64,000 bases of DNA from Calcarisporiella thermophila CBS 279.70 (taxonomy: Eukaryota > Calcarisporiellomycota): assembly GCF_041956535.1 (NCBI RefSeq), contig NW_027192196.1, positions 266,921 through 330,920 on the forward strand, written 5' to 3'. Below are positions 1 through 12,199 of this stretch, one piece after another. Each line of letters starts with the position of its first letter. Position 1 is the first letter of the stretch. A program made the position numbers and the translations under genes. The notes beneath the pieces are model-generated. The model saw nothing but the letters and a program-made list of their open reading frames with translations. It did no database searches and was not told the DNA's origin.

Positions 1-33
1 GCTTGTGTGCCAGAAATTCCACTCGGTTTACAG

Positions 34-1917
<1,884 letters not shown>

Positions 1918-2253
1918 AGGAGGTTCGCCCCCTCCCCCCCCCCTTGGAGAAATAGAGTGTGTTATTTAATTTGCTTATTTAATTACTGTTGTTGTGGGCT
2001 ATTGTTTGCCACCGGCCTATTTTTTAATGAAACCATTTCCTTCCACAATCTGCCCAATCGTTCCATGGCCTCTTCCACACTTGCCACCGGATAAACTAGC
2101 CGCTTTTTAATGCAGCACTACCGGAATTTAATTTTCCAATGGAAACGGGGTCTCGGATTTAATTTTGAGAGACGGATATCTGATGATCGAAACCGCTTCT
2201 ATATATATATATCCTCGTTCAGACATTGCATCCTTTTGTTCACACAGGCAATC
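1918..2253. promoter_or_regulatory. Intergenic/promoter with TATA run at 2200-2212
   Basis: This 336-base gap follows malic enzyme and precedes the next plus-strand gene. It has a C-run near 1932-1943 and a (TA) run at 2200-2212, about 45 bases before the ATG at 2254. The run is placed like a TATA element, and its use as a promoter is inferred. No gene seen. Confidence 0.4.
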
Positions 2254-2923
2254 ATGTCGAAGTTCATCATCAATCATAACATCAATCCCTCCATTGTAGA
2301 GCTTGCTGCCACGGAGCAGCACGGCAACATGCAGCACCAGGCGTATTTCCGTGAAATATGTAGGAGTGTAAGTCTTCGAAGGATTGTCTCGCATTACCAA
2401 TTCTGATTGGGAGCTGACCGAATGTTGGGAATTTTAGCTCGAAAAAATAAATTGGGATTATGGAAGCGAAGACTTTCTTCAGACAGAGAATATGCTACAG
2501 GCATGGAGGACCGTGTGTGAAGATGAGAAAAGGAGTTTGTCGTCGGAAATAATTGGTACATTGTTTTTGGGGCCCTTCTCTCCTTCGCTGAATAAGCTCA
2601 CAGTTTCACTATCCTGTAGCTGGTGCCGCCGCAATAATGGCGGTTAAGCAGTACGAACTACACCTTTCTTTCCTCCAGCGTCCACTCAACGACTCCAGTA
2701 TGTTGGGACTATGTAAGCTATCTCTCTCTCCGTATTTCTTTCCTCCCCCCTCCATATCTAACAATGGGCCATGTTTGATATGTTTTCAGTGGTAGGCTAT
2801 GCAATGGGCAACGCTGTCAAGCTGTTCGAACAACGCGGAGAGTCTGGGGATAAGGCAGATGTAGGCGTGATGGCCTGCCGAGCAGCCTTGGTTTTGTTCG
2901 AACGATTCCTCATGGAGCATTAG
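2254..2923 (+). CDS. Small CipC-like (DUF3759-like) protein
   Basis: Four exons (2254-2367, 2438-2555, 2620-2712, 2790-2923) join in frame into a 152-residue protein. No signal peptide or membrane segment is obvious. The second half has the pattern SSEIIAGAAAIMAVKQYE, then a Gly/Ala-rich VGYAMGNAVKLFE segment and an Ala-rich final helix. That order recalls the small fungal CipC/DUF3759 proteins (helix, GAAA.EA.K.YE, GxxGAxVDKxxE), first noted as antibiotic-responsive in Aspergillus. The match is by remembered pattern and is weak in the first half, so this could instead be an unrelated helical protein. A TATA-like run lies just upstream. Function unknown. Confidence 0.5.
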
Positions 2924-3281
2924 AATCCACCTATACATATATACATGCATCCCTATCTGTGTAAATAGAACATGCTTAGCTGTTTCATTGTACGATTTCT
3001 TCCATAGCATTCTGCGTTTTCTCTTTTTTCTTTCATTCTCCAATGTTATATATTATACATTCACTCAGTTTGATGTCGGGCTATTTTAATATTCTTTAGA
3101 ATTTATCATTATTTTGTCTCCACCTCCATTGTCCTTATTCGCTGGCTATTTGGTAGAGGCCATGGCAATAGTAGAGTCCAATAAAGTTAATGGTAATAAA
3201 AATTAGGAATTAGAGTGGAATAGTAATAAAAAAAAATAATTAACATCGCTTCTAGCTACACTACATCTAGACATATCGTCG
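2924..3281. other. Convergent AT-rich intergenic spacer
   Basis: Sits between two convergent genes. It is AT-rich with A-runs near 3230, and I see no coding signal or structured element. Confidence 0.5.
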
Positions 3282-5280
3282 CTATGACGAATACTGCAGC
3301 TTTCTACGGCTAAGCTTAAGCATCAGCAGATCTCCCACTTCACTAATCTTCTCCAGTGCATAGTCCAGATCCTTCCGAGTGTGTGCGGAGGACATACAAA
3401 AGCGGACTCGGGGGGTGTTCATCGGGGTCGCGGGATAGGCCGAAATCACCACCGCTAAACAGGGTAGAATAAAAAACGATTAGTCCATAGAATGGGGGAA
3501 GCCAGGTGGGGGGGATATGGTACCAATGCCTCGCTTGAGAAGCTCGCGAGAAAAGGCTGGGATCTTGGCCGGGTTAAAGAGGAGAAGCGGAATGACCGGT
3601 GAACCTTCGAATCCTAGATGAACATGGGGCATTTAGCTCAGCCCTGAAGAGGGATTTTTCTTTTCTTCTTCTTGTGCTCTTCCGACCACCGTACTCACCG
3701 TAGAGGATGAAGCCCATTTCTTTCAGCCTCCTTTGGAAGTAAAGCGAGTTTTCCCTTAGCTGCCGAATCCTCTTCTCACCCTCACCCTCCCAGGCCTCAT
3801 TCATGATGATTTTGAAGCTGGTGATGGACTGTTGCAACACGGGAATCGACATCCCCTCCGCATAGATGTTTGAATAGTTGGTGAGACGTAGATAATCGAT
3901 GACGTCCTTATCGGCTGCGATGTATCCGCCTGCGGCGCCAAAGGATTTCGTGTACGTGCCCATCATGATGTCGATATCACGCGTGTCCACCCCCAGGAGG
4001 TCGCACACCCCACGTCCCGAAGAGCCGAGGGCGCCGATTGAGTGAGCCTCATCCAGAAATATGTAGAACTATACAATCCCTACTTAGAAGAGCTGTTCAT
4101 CCATTCCTATCATCCATCTCCATCCTTACCTTGAACTCCCTCTTCAACTCAATCAATGAGTGCAAGTCGGGCACATTCCCCTCCATGCTATAGATACCCT
4201 CCACGACCACCAGTATTTTTTTCCATGGTCGATGGGTGCGTGGTTGTCCTTGCGAGATGGACTCGCGCAGGAGCTCCCGAAGCTCCTTCATATCGTTGTG
4301 CTTGAAGATGCGGATGGACGCCCCGGAGAGGCGGAGCCCGGTTATGATGGAGGCATGATTGAGCTCGTCGCTAAGCACAAGGCAACCCTACCAAGGACAG
4401 AGGAATATGTTTTTGAGGGATGAAGAAAGTGGCATTGATGAGAATGGCTATTAACCTTTCCAACTAGGGCAGGTAGAGTCGTGGCGTTGGTAGCATGTCC
4501 CATCGAGATGACTATTGCATCCTCCTTCCCAAGGAACCGTGCCGTCAACTCCTCTAGCTCCCTATGCATATCACTAGTTCCTGTTTCCAATCTCGGACTT
4601 GAGGAGGCTATTCCGTTCTCTCTTACAGCCTCTTCAACTGCATCTGCGCATGGGCCTTCTGCTTGAGCGAAGCCCAGATAGTTATAGGAGCCTAGGTTGA
4701 GCACCTCGGTGGTCGTGCCAGGATATTGAAAGGTGACATTGTAGTCTGAGGAGGTTCGATCGAGTAGCTGGCATGTACGGCCGGGCACGCCCCGGATGGG
4801 CCGATTATAGCAATCGCGAACACGCAGATAGAGACGGCGGATATAAAAAGATTCAAAATCGGAAGTGAGAGGAGCATAGCCCTAAATAGATAAAGTTGTG
4901 TGTGTAGAAAAGAGGATTTAGCTCTGGTGTTTTCTCGCAAATATTCCTTGGCATTATCAGATGGGGCTTACATTTTGCATGCGCAGATGCTGGTATTTCT
5001 TCTTCCTAAATCGTTTACCAAATATGTCCCTCAAATGCCCGAAAATAATGAGGAGCAAATAGTTGAGGTATACCGAGACGTAAATGTACATGGGAGGATC
5101 CTCCACCTCCTCATTCTTCATCAACTCATAGGCAAGCGGTTTATGGGAATTGCGGGGAATATGCTCAGGCAAAGAGGAAGGAAGTGACCGCTGCGCAGGC
5201 GGTGCAGGAGAGCAAGCCTCCGTTTGCTGCTGTGGTTTTGAGAAGGATTGGGTTAGGGCGCGCTTGCTTTTGGACAACAT
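3282..5280 (-). CDS. LCB2: Serine palmitoyltransferase subunit 2
   Basis: Pyridoxal-phosphate enzyme of the ER membrane that condenses serine with palmitoyl-CoA, the first step of sphingolipid synthesis, normally as a heterodimer with LCB1. Six exons (5280-4972, 4881-4456, 4387-4130, 4068-3699, 3613-3524, 3454-3282) give 541 residues, close to the family length. An N-terminal membrane helix ([12 protein letters not shown], about residue 75) precedes the aminotransferase fold. The LDEAHSIG motif carries the cofactor-binding Asp/His. [12 protein letters not shown] places the Schiff-base lysine at about residue 372; LCB1 lacks this lysine, so the assignment to LCB2 is firm. The start is the ATG at 5280; no in-frame ATG lies further upstream before the leader. 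Confidence 0.95.
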
Positions 5281-5539
5281 AGTGGAAGAGAGAAGAGAGC
5301 TCGAGCCCAATTTTTAACTATACAGAACACCGAAATGTTTTATCCGCCTTAATAAACTTTATTTTTCAGTGAAAAATATTGGACGGGATTAGCCTTACTC
5401 ATCCACGGCCCTCAACTTCCAGTAGACTCGGCCCGCAATTTTCAGTCTATCCAATATTGTCCTGCGACCATTCAGCAGGGTTGAATCAGCTTAGTCCACA
5501 TCGGCTGCGCCACTTAAAGTAGAAGTTGGTGTAAAAATT

Positions 5540-5620
5540 CCGATAAAATATAAAAAATACGGATAAGACACGGTGTTTTAAATTTTGTATGATAAAATTC
5601 ATATCCGATAAAAAATACGG
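5540..5620. repeat. Two CCG...CGG AT-rich near-palindromic repeats
   Basis: CCGATAAAAAATACGG at 5605-5620 recurs as an expanded copy at 5540-5562, in which extra AT bases are inserted between CCGATAAAA and AAAAATACGG. Each copy begins CCG and ends CGG, so it is a partial palindrome. Such units may be mobile-element termini next to the gag-like remnant; this is inference. Confidence 0.4.
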
Positions 5621-5910
5621 TTAGAAATATCATTAATATGTTTGGACTAGGCCACGTGCAAACAGCCGCATACGTTTACATAAGGCGTATAATTTTACGA
5701 ATATGTAATGAGGGAGATTTAATGATAATATTCTTACCGTGCAATTTGTAACTGCCTTGCAGTTGTTCAATTAAACTACCATAAATTCCAGATTCCGACC
5801 TATCCAAAACTATTTCAGCATAAATAAAGGATAACTCACAACACAAATTCAAGCATTCAGCTAATAAGCCACTCATTACCCTCCCTATTGCCATTTTGAG
5901 CTGTTTTACC

Positions 5911-6750
5911 ATGCCAATTCAAAGTCATCGCGTAGACATGCTTCGGGCGGAAGTTGAACATCTTAAATCTAGGTTGGAGAGAATCCAGCTCGAGCTTGGA
6001 GAGAACCAATAGGAGGAACTTAGCAAGGCAAGAAGGGAAGGCAACAACGTCAAAGAGTATATCATCTACACGCCTACTCCAAAACACTACCTAGATATCC
6101 CACAATGAGTGGAGGATGCGGTTCCTCATATACGAGAGCCTTTATACTCGCCCAAATTTCGGATTCACGATAAAGATCTACGCGCTGAATGGTGGGCTCG
6201 CGCGCCTCCTGTCCGCGACCGAATCTATGACGCGCCCGCTATGCCGAGTAGTTTGCTCCAGAACGCGTCACGGCTGACCAAAGCGAGAGATCGCACACTG
6301 GCAAACCTTCAATATCGATTGGCGCTATCTACTAGGTCGATTGACGCACTTTTCTTCTCTATTGCACATTTTATAGATTCCAATCATGACAACATCCTCG
6401 ATTCTCTTAGCAATTATTGGCTTCAGTTATATAAGGACATCAGGTTGCAGATGCGAGACCACCTTGCTGCAATTTCAGAAATAAGACTTGCAGAAATAAA
6501 ACAAGCGGGTAATTATAGCAACCGCTCTGCTATACAACTTCGAAGCACACCCTCATCCCTGAAGAACTGACCGAAGAGCTCGCAAGTGAACGCAAAGCTT
6601 TCTCCGGATCAAAGGAAAGAGCACGAAAGCAAAATCGTCAAAGAACTTCCAAGAAACAAAAAGGAGCCTATAACACTTCTTATACTAATTCCCGAGAAGA
6701 GATAAAATGCCAAGTTGGTAAACCAGATGGAGAAACCTTTCTTCCGCGTA
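5911..6750 (+). pseudogene. Decayed retrotransposon gag-like frame
   Basis: One frame starting at ATG 5911 runs with protein-like character to about 6550 but contains a TAG at 6010 and a TGA at 6106. A TGA at 6568 follows, and protein-like coding appears to continue in the next frame (ELTEELASERKAFSG, then a basic Lys/Arg/Gln-rich tail) to about 6750, so a frameshift near 6540-6560 is likely. It opens with a short coiled coil, followed by a helical core (SRLTKARDRTLANLQYRLA) and an Asp/His-containing helix, then the basic tail. That order resembles gag-like proteins of retroelements common in early-diverging fungi. No reverse transcriptase, integrase or recombinase domain was recognised nearby. 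Identification is by general pattern only. Confidence 0.45.
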
Positions 6751-8418
6751 AGAATGAACTAGCTTTGTTTCATTTTAAAAACTACCTTATTTACTAGATC
6801 CCGCCCTGCTTTCTACAAGGATAGCATCTTCTCGTTTTCAATGCGTTAAATCTCAAGCTCAGAAAATATAGAGCAGCATTCAATTTTCCATCCCAATACT
6901 GAATCCTGTGTGCTTCGGATTAGAGCGAAGTGATAATACAGTTTTCAAGATTCCCACGATATGCCAATGTCAGAAATCCCCACCATCAATTGGTATTGGA
7001 TTACAGGCGCATTATTTCATCTTCTATTATTTATAAACTAAATACAGTCGACTTTTAATTCCGATAAGATTACTCGCACTACACAAAATAATTGAATTCT
7101 TTGGAACTCATTTAGCTTAATTCCAGCCCCCATTTGGTGTGTTGCTTACTTAAATTTCATCTCTCTCCCATGCCTATGTTGTAGCCATGGTACCACCTCG
7201 ACCCTTTATGCACACGCTCTCCGCTTCCAGAAATAACCTACCACATCCATCCGAATACTTGTGGTGCGGCCAGCACAACCTACGTCAGACAATAAACCTT
7301 GAAAATGAGCCTTTCAGTTCCAATAAACAGTCATTGTAACTACAAATATTACTCGGGCTCGACCAGTATGTACTTGTCATACACACCCAAATGAAGGCTA
7401 CTACCGTTAATCTCTTAATAAAGTCCTCATGAGAGGCGTGGGAGCCGACATACTAGAATATATAAAAACACTGCATTACAAACCTTGACCTCGCAAACAT
7501 TGAAGGCGTACGGAACTATCCCAAACCGGCTAGGTTCAATAACGCTATCAACCTTTGTCCCCTCTTCGGAGGAGAATGGGCCGTCAATGGCGTTTTAAAA
7601 CTCCTATTAGGTGGTCTATACCACCTTTAAATGGATGACATGAACACAACCTAAATACCAGCTCATTACAGACGAGCCTAATTCAAATCCTTTGCCCGGT
7701 TCAGAAATCGAAGATATTTCAACCGAATTTTGTCATTTCATCCTTGAAGACGAGTTGCTAATCCGGCCTACAACCATGGAAGTCCATCCAGCCTCTTTGA
7801 GGGTGAAACGCATCTTCATGTTGTCCATTCTTGTGCTTGGCTAGCGCGATCCCGTCTCGCTTGGCTTGTAGTCGGTTAGAAATTTTTTATCAGTCCCTCC
7901 ACGCCAAGCTCTTAAGGCCGAAGATGGACACTTTTTCAACCATTCTCCCAAGGCTGGAAATTATTAGAGCTAGAGATCGGCGTAATGATTGGATTCGGTC
8001 GTGTTAAAGCCTCAAATTTTTGGCTCCGCAAAAAATTAAGACTTGTCGGTGTGTTCAGGATGCTTAATCGAGCTAGAGGGGGGTTATGGGGTGGCTTCCA
8101 CCCGTGCATGAATGCCCAAGAAAACTACATCTAGGCAGAGATCTTTGATGTAAGGGATCCTGCAAGCATAGCAAAACAAGCAACCTCTGTAAGACAGGGT
8201 TGCATCATCATCTAGTTATAGTGGGAGGCAGCCACCGCTTGTGGCGTTCCATCAGCATAATGAGCTACTCAACAGATCCAATCTGCGCCTATCCCGTCCA
8301 TTATCCACACATTGGGCCGACGGATAGCTCTAAAATTTCGGGGATTTCCTTCTCCTAACCAATCGCATAGTGAGCAAATTTGAGCCAGGCTAAGATGAGA
8401 GATGTGGCTGTAACACGC

Positions 8419-8678
8419 GAAAATTCTGCCATTCGAGTAGAATACTGGGACAGGGAAATTGCTTGATTTACAGTCAGTCATCAGCAATCTTACTGATCTT
8501 CTAATCCATTCCAACTTTAAGGTTATCGGTCAGCCTCTAGTGCAAAATCGGCTCCCGCAAACGCTTTCACAAACAGCGGCCCGCGCCTGCCCCGGCTCCA
8601 ACCACCTTGCATCTTCTCCGTTCGCAGTCTAATCAGTCAAAGGTTTCCCATCTTGAGAAAATTCTGCTATTCGAGTAG
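8419..8678. repeat. 22-base direct repeat, two copies
   Basis: GAAAATTCTGCCATTCGAGTAG at 8419-8440 recurs at 8657-8678 with one mismatch (C to T at the twelfth base). Copy starts are 238 bases apart, upstream of the ATPase gene. It may be a regulatory duplication or a relic of the neighbouring repeat-derived DNA. Confidence 0.5.
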
Positions 8679-9007
8679 CCGTCCAAATCTACCCTCCTCG
8701 CCATGCTTGTAATCTGGAAGACGCTTGCCCTCCCCTCGGTCCCCATTATAAGAAGAGCAAAGTTTCGCGACTTTCATTTTATTTATTGTGTTCAGAATAG
8801 CCTTTGCGCTATCCTTCATTTAGTCTTTTGCGCGATTTTTCTCCCCCTCTTCTCTCCCTTTCGTCATCTATTGATTGATCCCGGATCCAACTGTAGAGGT
8901 GAGGCTCTTATCCATCCTCCTGGTTTTCACCTGGTCTTGTAACCTCGTGGATTGGAATTCTAACTTTTGATGTGATTAGGAACGTGGTAATTTCAAGTCG
9001 ACTAAGC

Positions 9008-12000
9008 ATGAGCAAAGATATTGAGGCGGGCGAGAAGGAGGCTGTTCAATTCCAGATTGATGCTCGGCCCCAATCCAAGGTGTTCTCTCCCCCCAACTCA
9101 AATGGCAACCACAGCTTGCCCATCGAGTTCCGCACCCTCTCCATCCAGGTGACCGACTCGCAGCATGTCCGCGACAAAGGCAAACCCAAGGATGATACCG
9201 AGTATTTCGCTTCTCTTGAATTTCATAAGATGAGCTCCCACGAGGTCAGTCTCCGGTTCAACACTAGCGACAATGAGGGCCTGGACTCCGCTTCCGCAGA
9301 GAAGCGGTTGCAACGCAATGGGCCCAATGTCCTAGAGCAACGCAAGCCCAACTATGTCCGGAAGTTGCTGGGCTATATTTTTGGTGGCTTTTGCGCGGTG
9401 CTGTGGGTCGGTGTCCTGGTGTTCTTCCTCTGCTGGCAGCCTCTCAGCGACCCTCCTAGCGCAACGAACTTGGCCCTCGCCATTCTCGTCCTCATCGTCA
9501 TCTTTCTTCAGGCTTCCTTTTCGGCATTCCAGGATTGGTCCACGTCACGCGTCATGAAATCTATCCTCAACATGATTCCCTCTGAATGCTTGGTGCTCCG
9601 TGACGGCCAGCTGAGGAAAATGCCCGCCACCAACCTAGTGGTCGGCGACATTGTCCATCTTAAACTTGGCAACAAGGTCCCCGCTGACATTCGCCTACTT
9701 CAGACCTCCAACGACCTTAAGCTGGATCGATCGATCCTTACCGGAGAGAGTGATGCCATTGATGGCGTGGTGGATTGCACTGACGATAACTTCTTGGAGT
9801 CCAAAAACATCGCTCTCATGGGCACTCACGTCGTGAATGGCAGTGGTGCAGGCGTGGTCGTGCTGACTGGCGGCAACACCGTTATGGGCCGTATCTCTAA
9901 ACTCACCTCATCCAGGCGTCCCAAAGTTCCCCTCATCCAGCAGGAAATCAACCGCTTCGTACGAATTATCGTCTGCTTGACTATCGTGTTGGCGTCTATG
10001 ATTGCTATTGTATGGGGTGCTTGGCTGCGAGCTGCTTATCCCGATTTCTTGAGCGTGGTGGGCATGTTGGTCAACGTGATGGGCTGTGTAGTGGCCTTTA
10101 TTCCTGAGGGTATGCCCGTGGGCGTGGCCTTGACGCTTATGATGGTTGCTCGCCGCATGCGACAGAATAATATTTTGCCAAAGGCACTCACCACCGTCGA
10201 AACGCTGGGCTGCGTCAACGTCATTTGCTCAGACAAAACTGGCACCCTCACCCAGAATAAGATGTTTGTAACCTCGGTCGGATTCCTTGATAACGAGACC
10301 AACCCAGACAACTGCCGCGACACCATTGTCCGTGAGCCCTCGAGCCAGCTCGCTATTGCTTATCGTCAACTTCAACTGGCCTCCCTCTTTTGTAACAATG
10401 CCACGTTCGACCCCTCCACCATGGACCGCCCTGTAGCGGATCGCCTTGCTAACGGTGATGCCACTGACTGCGCCCTTCTCCGGTTCTCGGAGCACGTGGG
10501 GTCCACGGCTGATTTCTCCACTCATTTTCAACGCGTCTTCGAAATCCCCTTTAACTCGAAAAACAAATGGATGCTCACGATGTACCAGGCCGGCTCCAAC
10601 CACGAAATGATGGAGCAAGTGTTTGGGGGAAGCAAGCAATCTCTCGTGCTTGTCAAAGGTGCTCCAGACGTTTTGCTCCCCAAGTGTACCTCGGTCCTCT
10701 CCGCCGCCACCAACTCAGTAGTGCCGCTGTCTTCGGAAGCCATGAATGTCGTCACTGATATGCAGCAGAAGTGGTCCCGCAACGGCGAGCGTGTTCTCAT
10801 CCTGTGCCGTCGCTTCTACACCCCAGCTGCCGAGATGGGAACCAATGATTTCCAAGAAGAAATTACCAACCATGCCGTCCAAGACCTTACCATCATCGGC
10901 TTGATCGGTATAATGGATCCTCCCCGCCCCGAGATTAAGGACACCGTGGCTAAGTGCCGAAAAGCCGGCACGCGCTTCTTCATGGTCACTGGTGATTTTG
11001 GCCTCACCGCCGCCGCGATTGCCCGTCAAATTGGCATCTTCACCACAACACGCGATCCGGATACCTACGATGAAGTTCTCAAGTCAGAGGGAGATGACGC
11101 TGAGAAATTCAATGGTGTCACCAGCCTCCTGCTTACCGGCACTGACATCCAGAAAATGGGCGACTCCGAGTGGGATCGTGTGTGCAAGTACGAGGAAATT
11201 GTCTTCGCGCGTACCACTCCCGAGCAGAAGCTTAGAATAGTGAACGAGTTCAAGAAGCGGGATGGTGTGGTAGCAGTCACCGGTGATGGTGTCAATGACG
11301 CCCCCGCTCTCAAAGCCGCTGACGTTGGTGTTGCAGTGGTTTCGGGTAGTGATGTGGCTATTGAGGCTGCTGACTTGGTCTTGCTCGACAAGTTCGACTC
11401 CATCACCGAGGCTATTCGTCTGGGTCGTCTCGTCTTCCAGAACTTGCAAAAGGTAATTGGCTACTTGCTTCCCGCCGGCTCTTGGTCCGAAATCTGGCCC
11501 GTGTTGATCAACGTGTTCTTTGGCACTCCCCTCCCACTCTCCGCCTTCCTCATGATCATGATCTGTTGTTTCACCGACCTCTTCCCTTGTCTCGCACTCA
11601 TTATGGAGCAAGAGGAGTACGATCTTTTGTCACAACCCCCTCGCAACTCGAAGAAGGACCACTTGATCACGTTCAAAATCTATCTGCAATCTTATGGGTT
11701 CATCGGGACCCTTGAGGCTATCTGCTCCGAGGCCATGTTCTTCACCTATCTCAAGGAATACACCAATCTTGGATGGTACGATCTTGTCTTCACGTTTGGC
11801 AACGGAATCGACTGGAGCAAAGCCACGGTCACTAAGGAGGAGTTCAACAATTATCACGTCAATGTGGCCAGCTCTATTACCTTTATCACCTTGGTGATCA
11901 TCCAGTGGGGTAATATCCTTTCCATCCGTAACCGCAAACTTTCTATCCTCCAAGCTGACCCCATCCGTCCCAAACGCCGTAACCTTTGGCTTTTCCTCGG

Positions 12001-12199
12001 TATGCTCTTTTCCTTTATCGTCGCCATTATCGTCACCGAGATCCCATGGATCAACAATCTTTTCTACACTGCCCCTGTGCCTATCAAGTACTGGCTCATT
12101 CCTTTCCCGATGGCACTTGGTATCTTGTTGGTGGACGAGGTTCGCAAGCTGCTTGTCCGTTCCTTCCCCAATGGGCCTGTTGCAAAGATGGCTTGGTAG
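9008..12199 (+). CDS. P-type cation ATPase, Na+/K+-ATPase-like (type IIC-like)
   Basis: An intronless frame of 1063 residues from the ATG at 9008; an upstream GTG in frame is rejected as a start. A leader intron (donor near 8899, acceptor before 8981) is possible. The P-type order is complete: cation-ATPase N-domain, two membrane helices, actuator motif LTGESD (Thr about 245), M4 with FIPEGMPVG, phosphorylation motif SDKTGTLT (Asp about 409), KGAPD nucleotide-binding motif, hinge GDGVNDAP (about 759-766), then six C-terminal helices. Similarity is best to the alpha subunit of animal Na+/K+ and H+/K+ pumps. Membrane positions normally binding K+/Na+ differ, however: M5 reads LLPAGSWSEI and M6 reads CCFTDLFP. 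Transported ion is therefore uncertain. No beta subunit gene is in the window. Confidence 0.93.
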   Translation: MSKDIEAGEKEAVQFQIDARPQSKVFSPPNSNGNHSLPIEFRTLSIQVTDSQHVRDKGKPKDDTEYFASLEFHKMSSHEVSLRFNTSDNEGLDSASAEKRLQRNGPNVLEQRKPNYVRKLLGYIFGGFCAVLWVGVLVFFLCWQPLSDPPSATNLALAILVLIVIFLQASFSAFQDWSTSRVMKSILNMIPSECLVLRDGQLRKMPATNLVVGDIVHLKLGNKVPADIRLLQTSNDLKLDRSILTGESDAIDGVVDCTDDNFLESKNIALMGTHVVNGSGAGVVVLTGGNTVMGRISKLTSSRRPKVPLIQQEINRFVRIIVCLTIVLASMIAIVWGAWLRAAYPDFLSVVGMLVNVMGCVVAFIPEGMPVGVALTLMMVARRMRQNNILPKALTTVETLGCVNVICSDKTGTLTQNKMFVTSVGFLDNETNPDNCRDTIVREPSSQLAIAYRQLQLASLFCNNATFDPSTMDRPVADRLANGDATDCALLRFSEHVGSTADFSTHFQRVFEIPFNSKNKWMLTMYQAGSNHEMMEQVFGGSKQSLVLVKGAPDVLLPKCTSVLSAATNSVVPLSSEAMNVVTDMQQKWSRNGERVLILCRRFYTPAAEMGTNDFQEEITNHAVQDLTIIGLIGIMDPPRPEIKDTVAKCRKAGTRFFMVTGDFGLTAAAIARQIGIFTTTRDPDTYDEVLKSEGDDAEKFNGVTSLLLTGTDIQKMGDSEWDRVCKYEEIVFARTTPEQKLRIVNEFKKRDGVVAVTGDGVNDAPALKAADVGVAVVSGSDVAIEAADLVLLDKFDSITEAIRLGRLVFQNLQKVIGYLLPAGSWSEIWPVLINVFFGTPLPLSAFLMIMICCFTDLFPCLALIMEQEEYDLLSQPPRNSKKDHLITFKIYLQSYGFIGTLEAICSEAMFFTYLKEYTNLGWYDLVFTFGNGIDWSKATVTKEEFNNYHVNVASSITFITLVIIQWGNILSIRNRKLSILQADPIRPKRRNLWLFLGMLFSFIVAIIVTEIPWINNLFYTAPVPIKYWLIPFPMALGILLVDEVRKLLVRSFPNGPVAKMAW

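Larger units (their letters stand above)
5281..9007. other. 3.7 kb interval without an intact gene
   Basis: Apart from the broken gag-like frame at 5911-6750 and the 5' leader of the ATPase (from about 8700), no intact coding region is visible on either strand. Several short frames between 7000 and 8600 are interrupted by many stops. The interval also carries the repeats listed separately. The pattern fits decayed mobile-element DNA, but only the 5911-6750 part shows recognisable protein character. Confidence 0.5.

Noticed and set aside
8269-8514. 81-codon minus-strand frame considered as recombinase or transposase remnant
   Set aside because: Trp/Arg-rich start is suggestive, but no catalytic motif is visible and the adjacent sequence is full of stops.
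10229-10639. 136-codon minus-strand frame inside the ATPase
   Set aside because: Antisense shadow of the phosphorylation and nucleotide-binding region; no independent start or splice context.
11084-11611. 175-codon minus-strand frame inside the P-type ATPase
   Set aside because: Antisense shadow of strongly conserved ATPase coding sequence; no family pattern, and several similar antisense frames occur along the gene.
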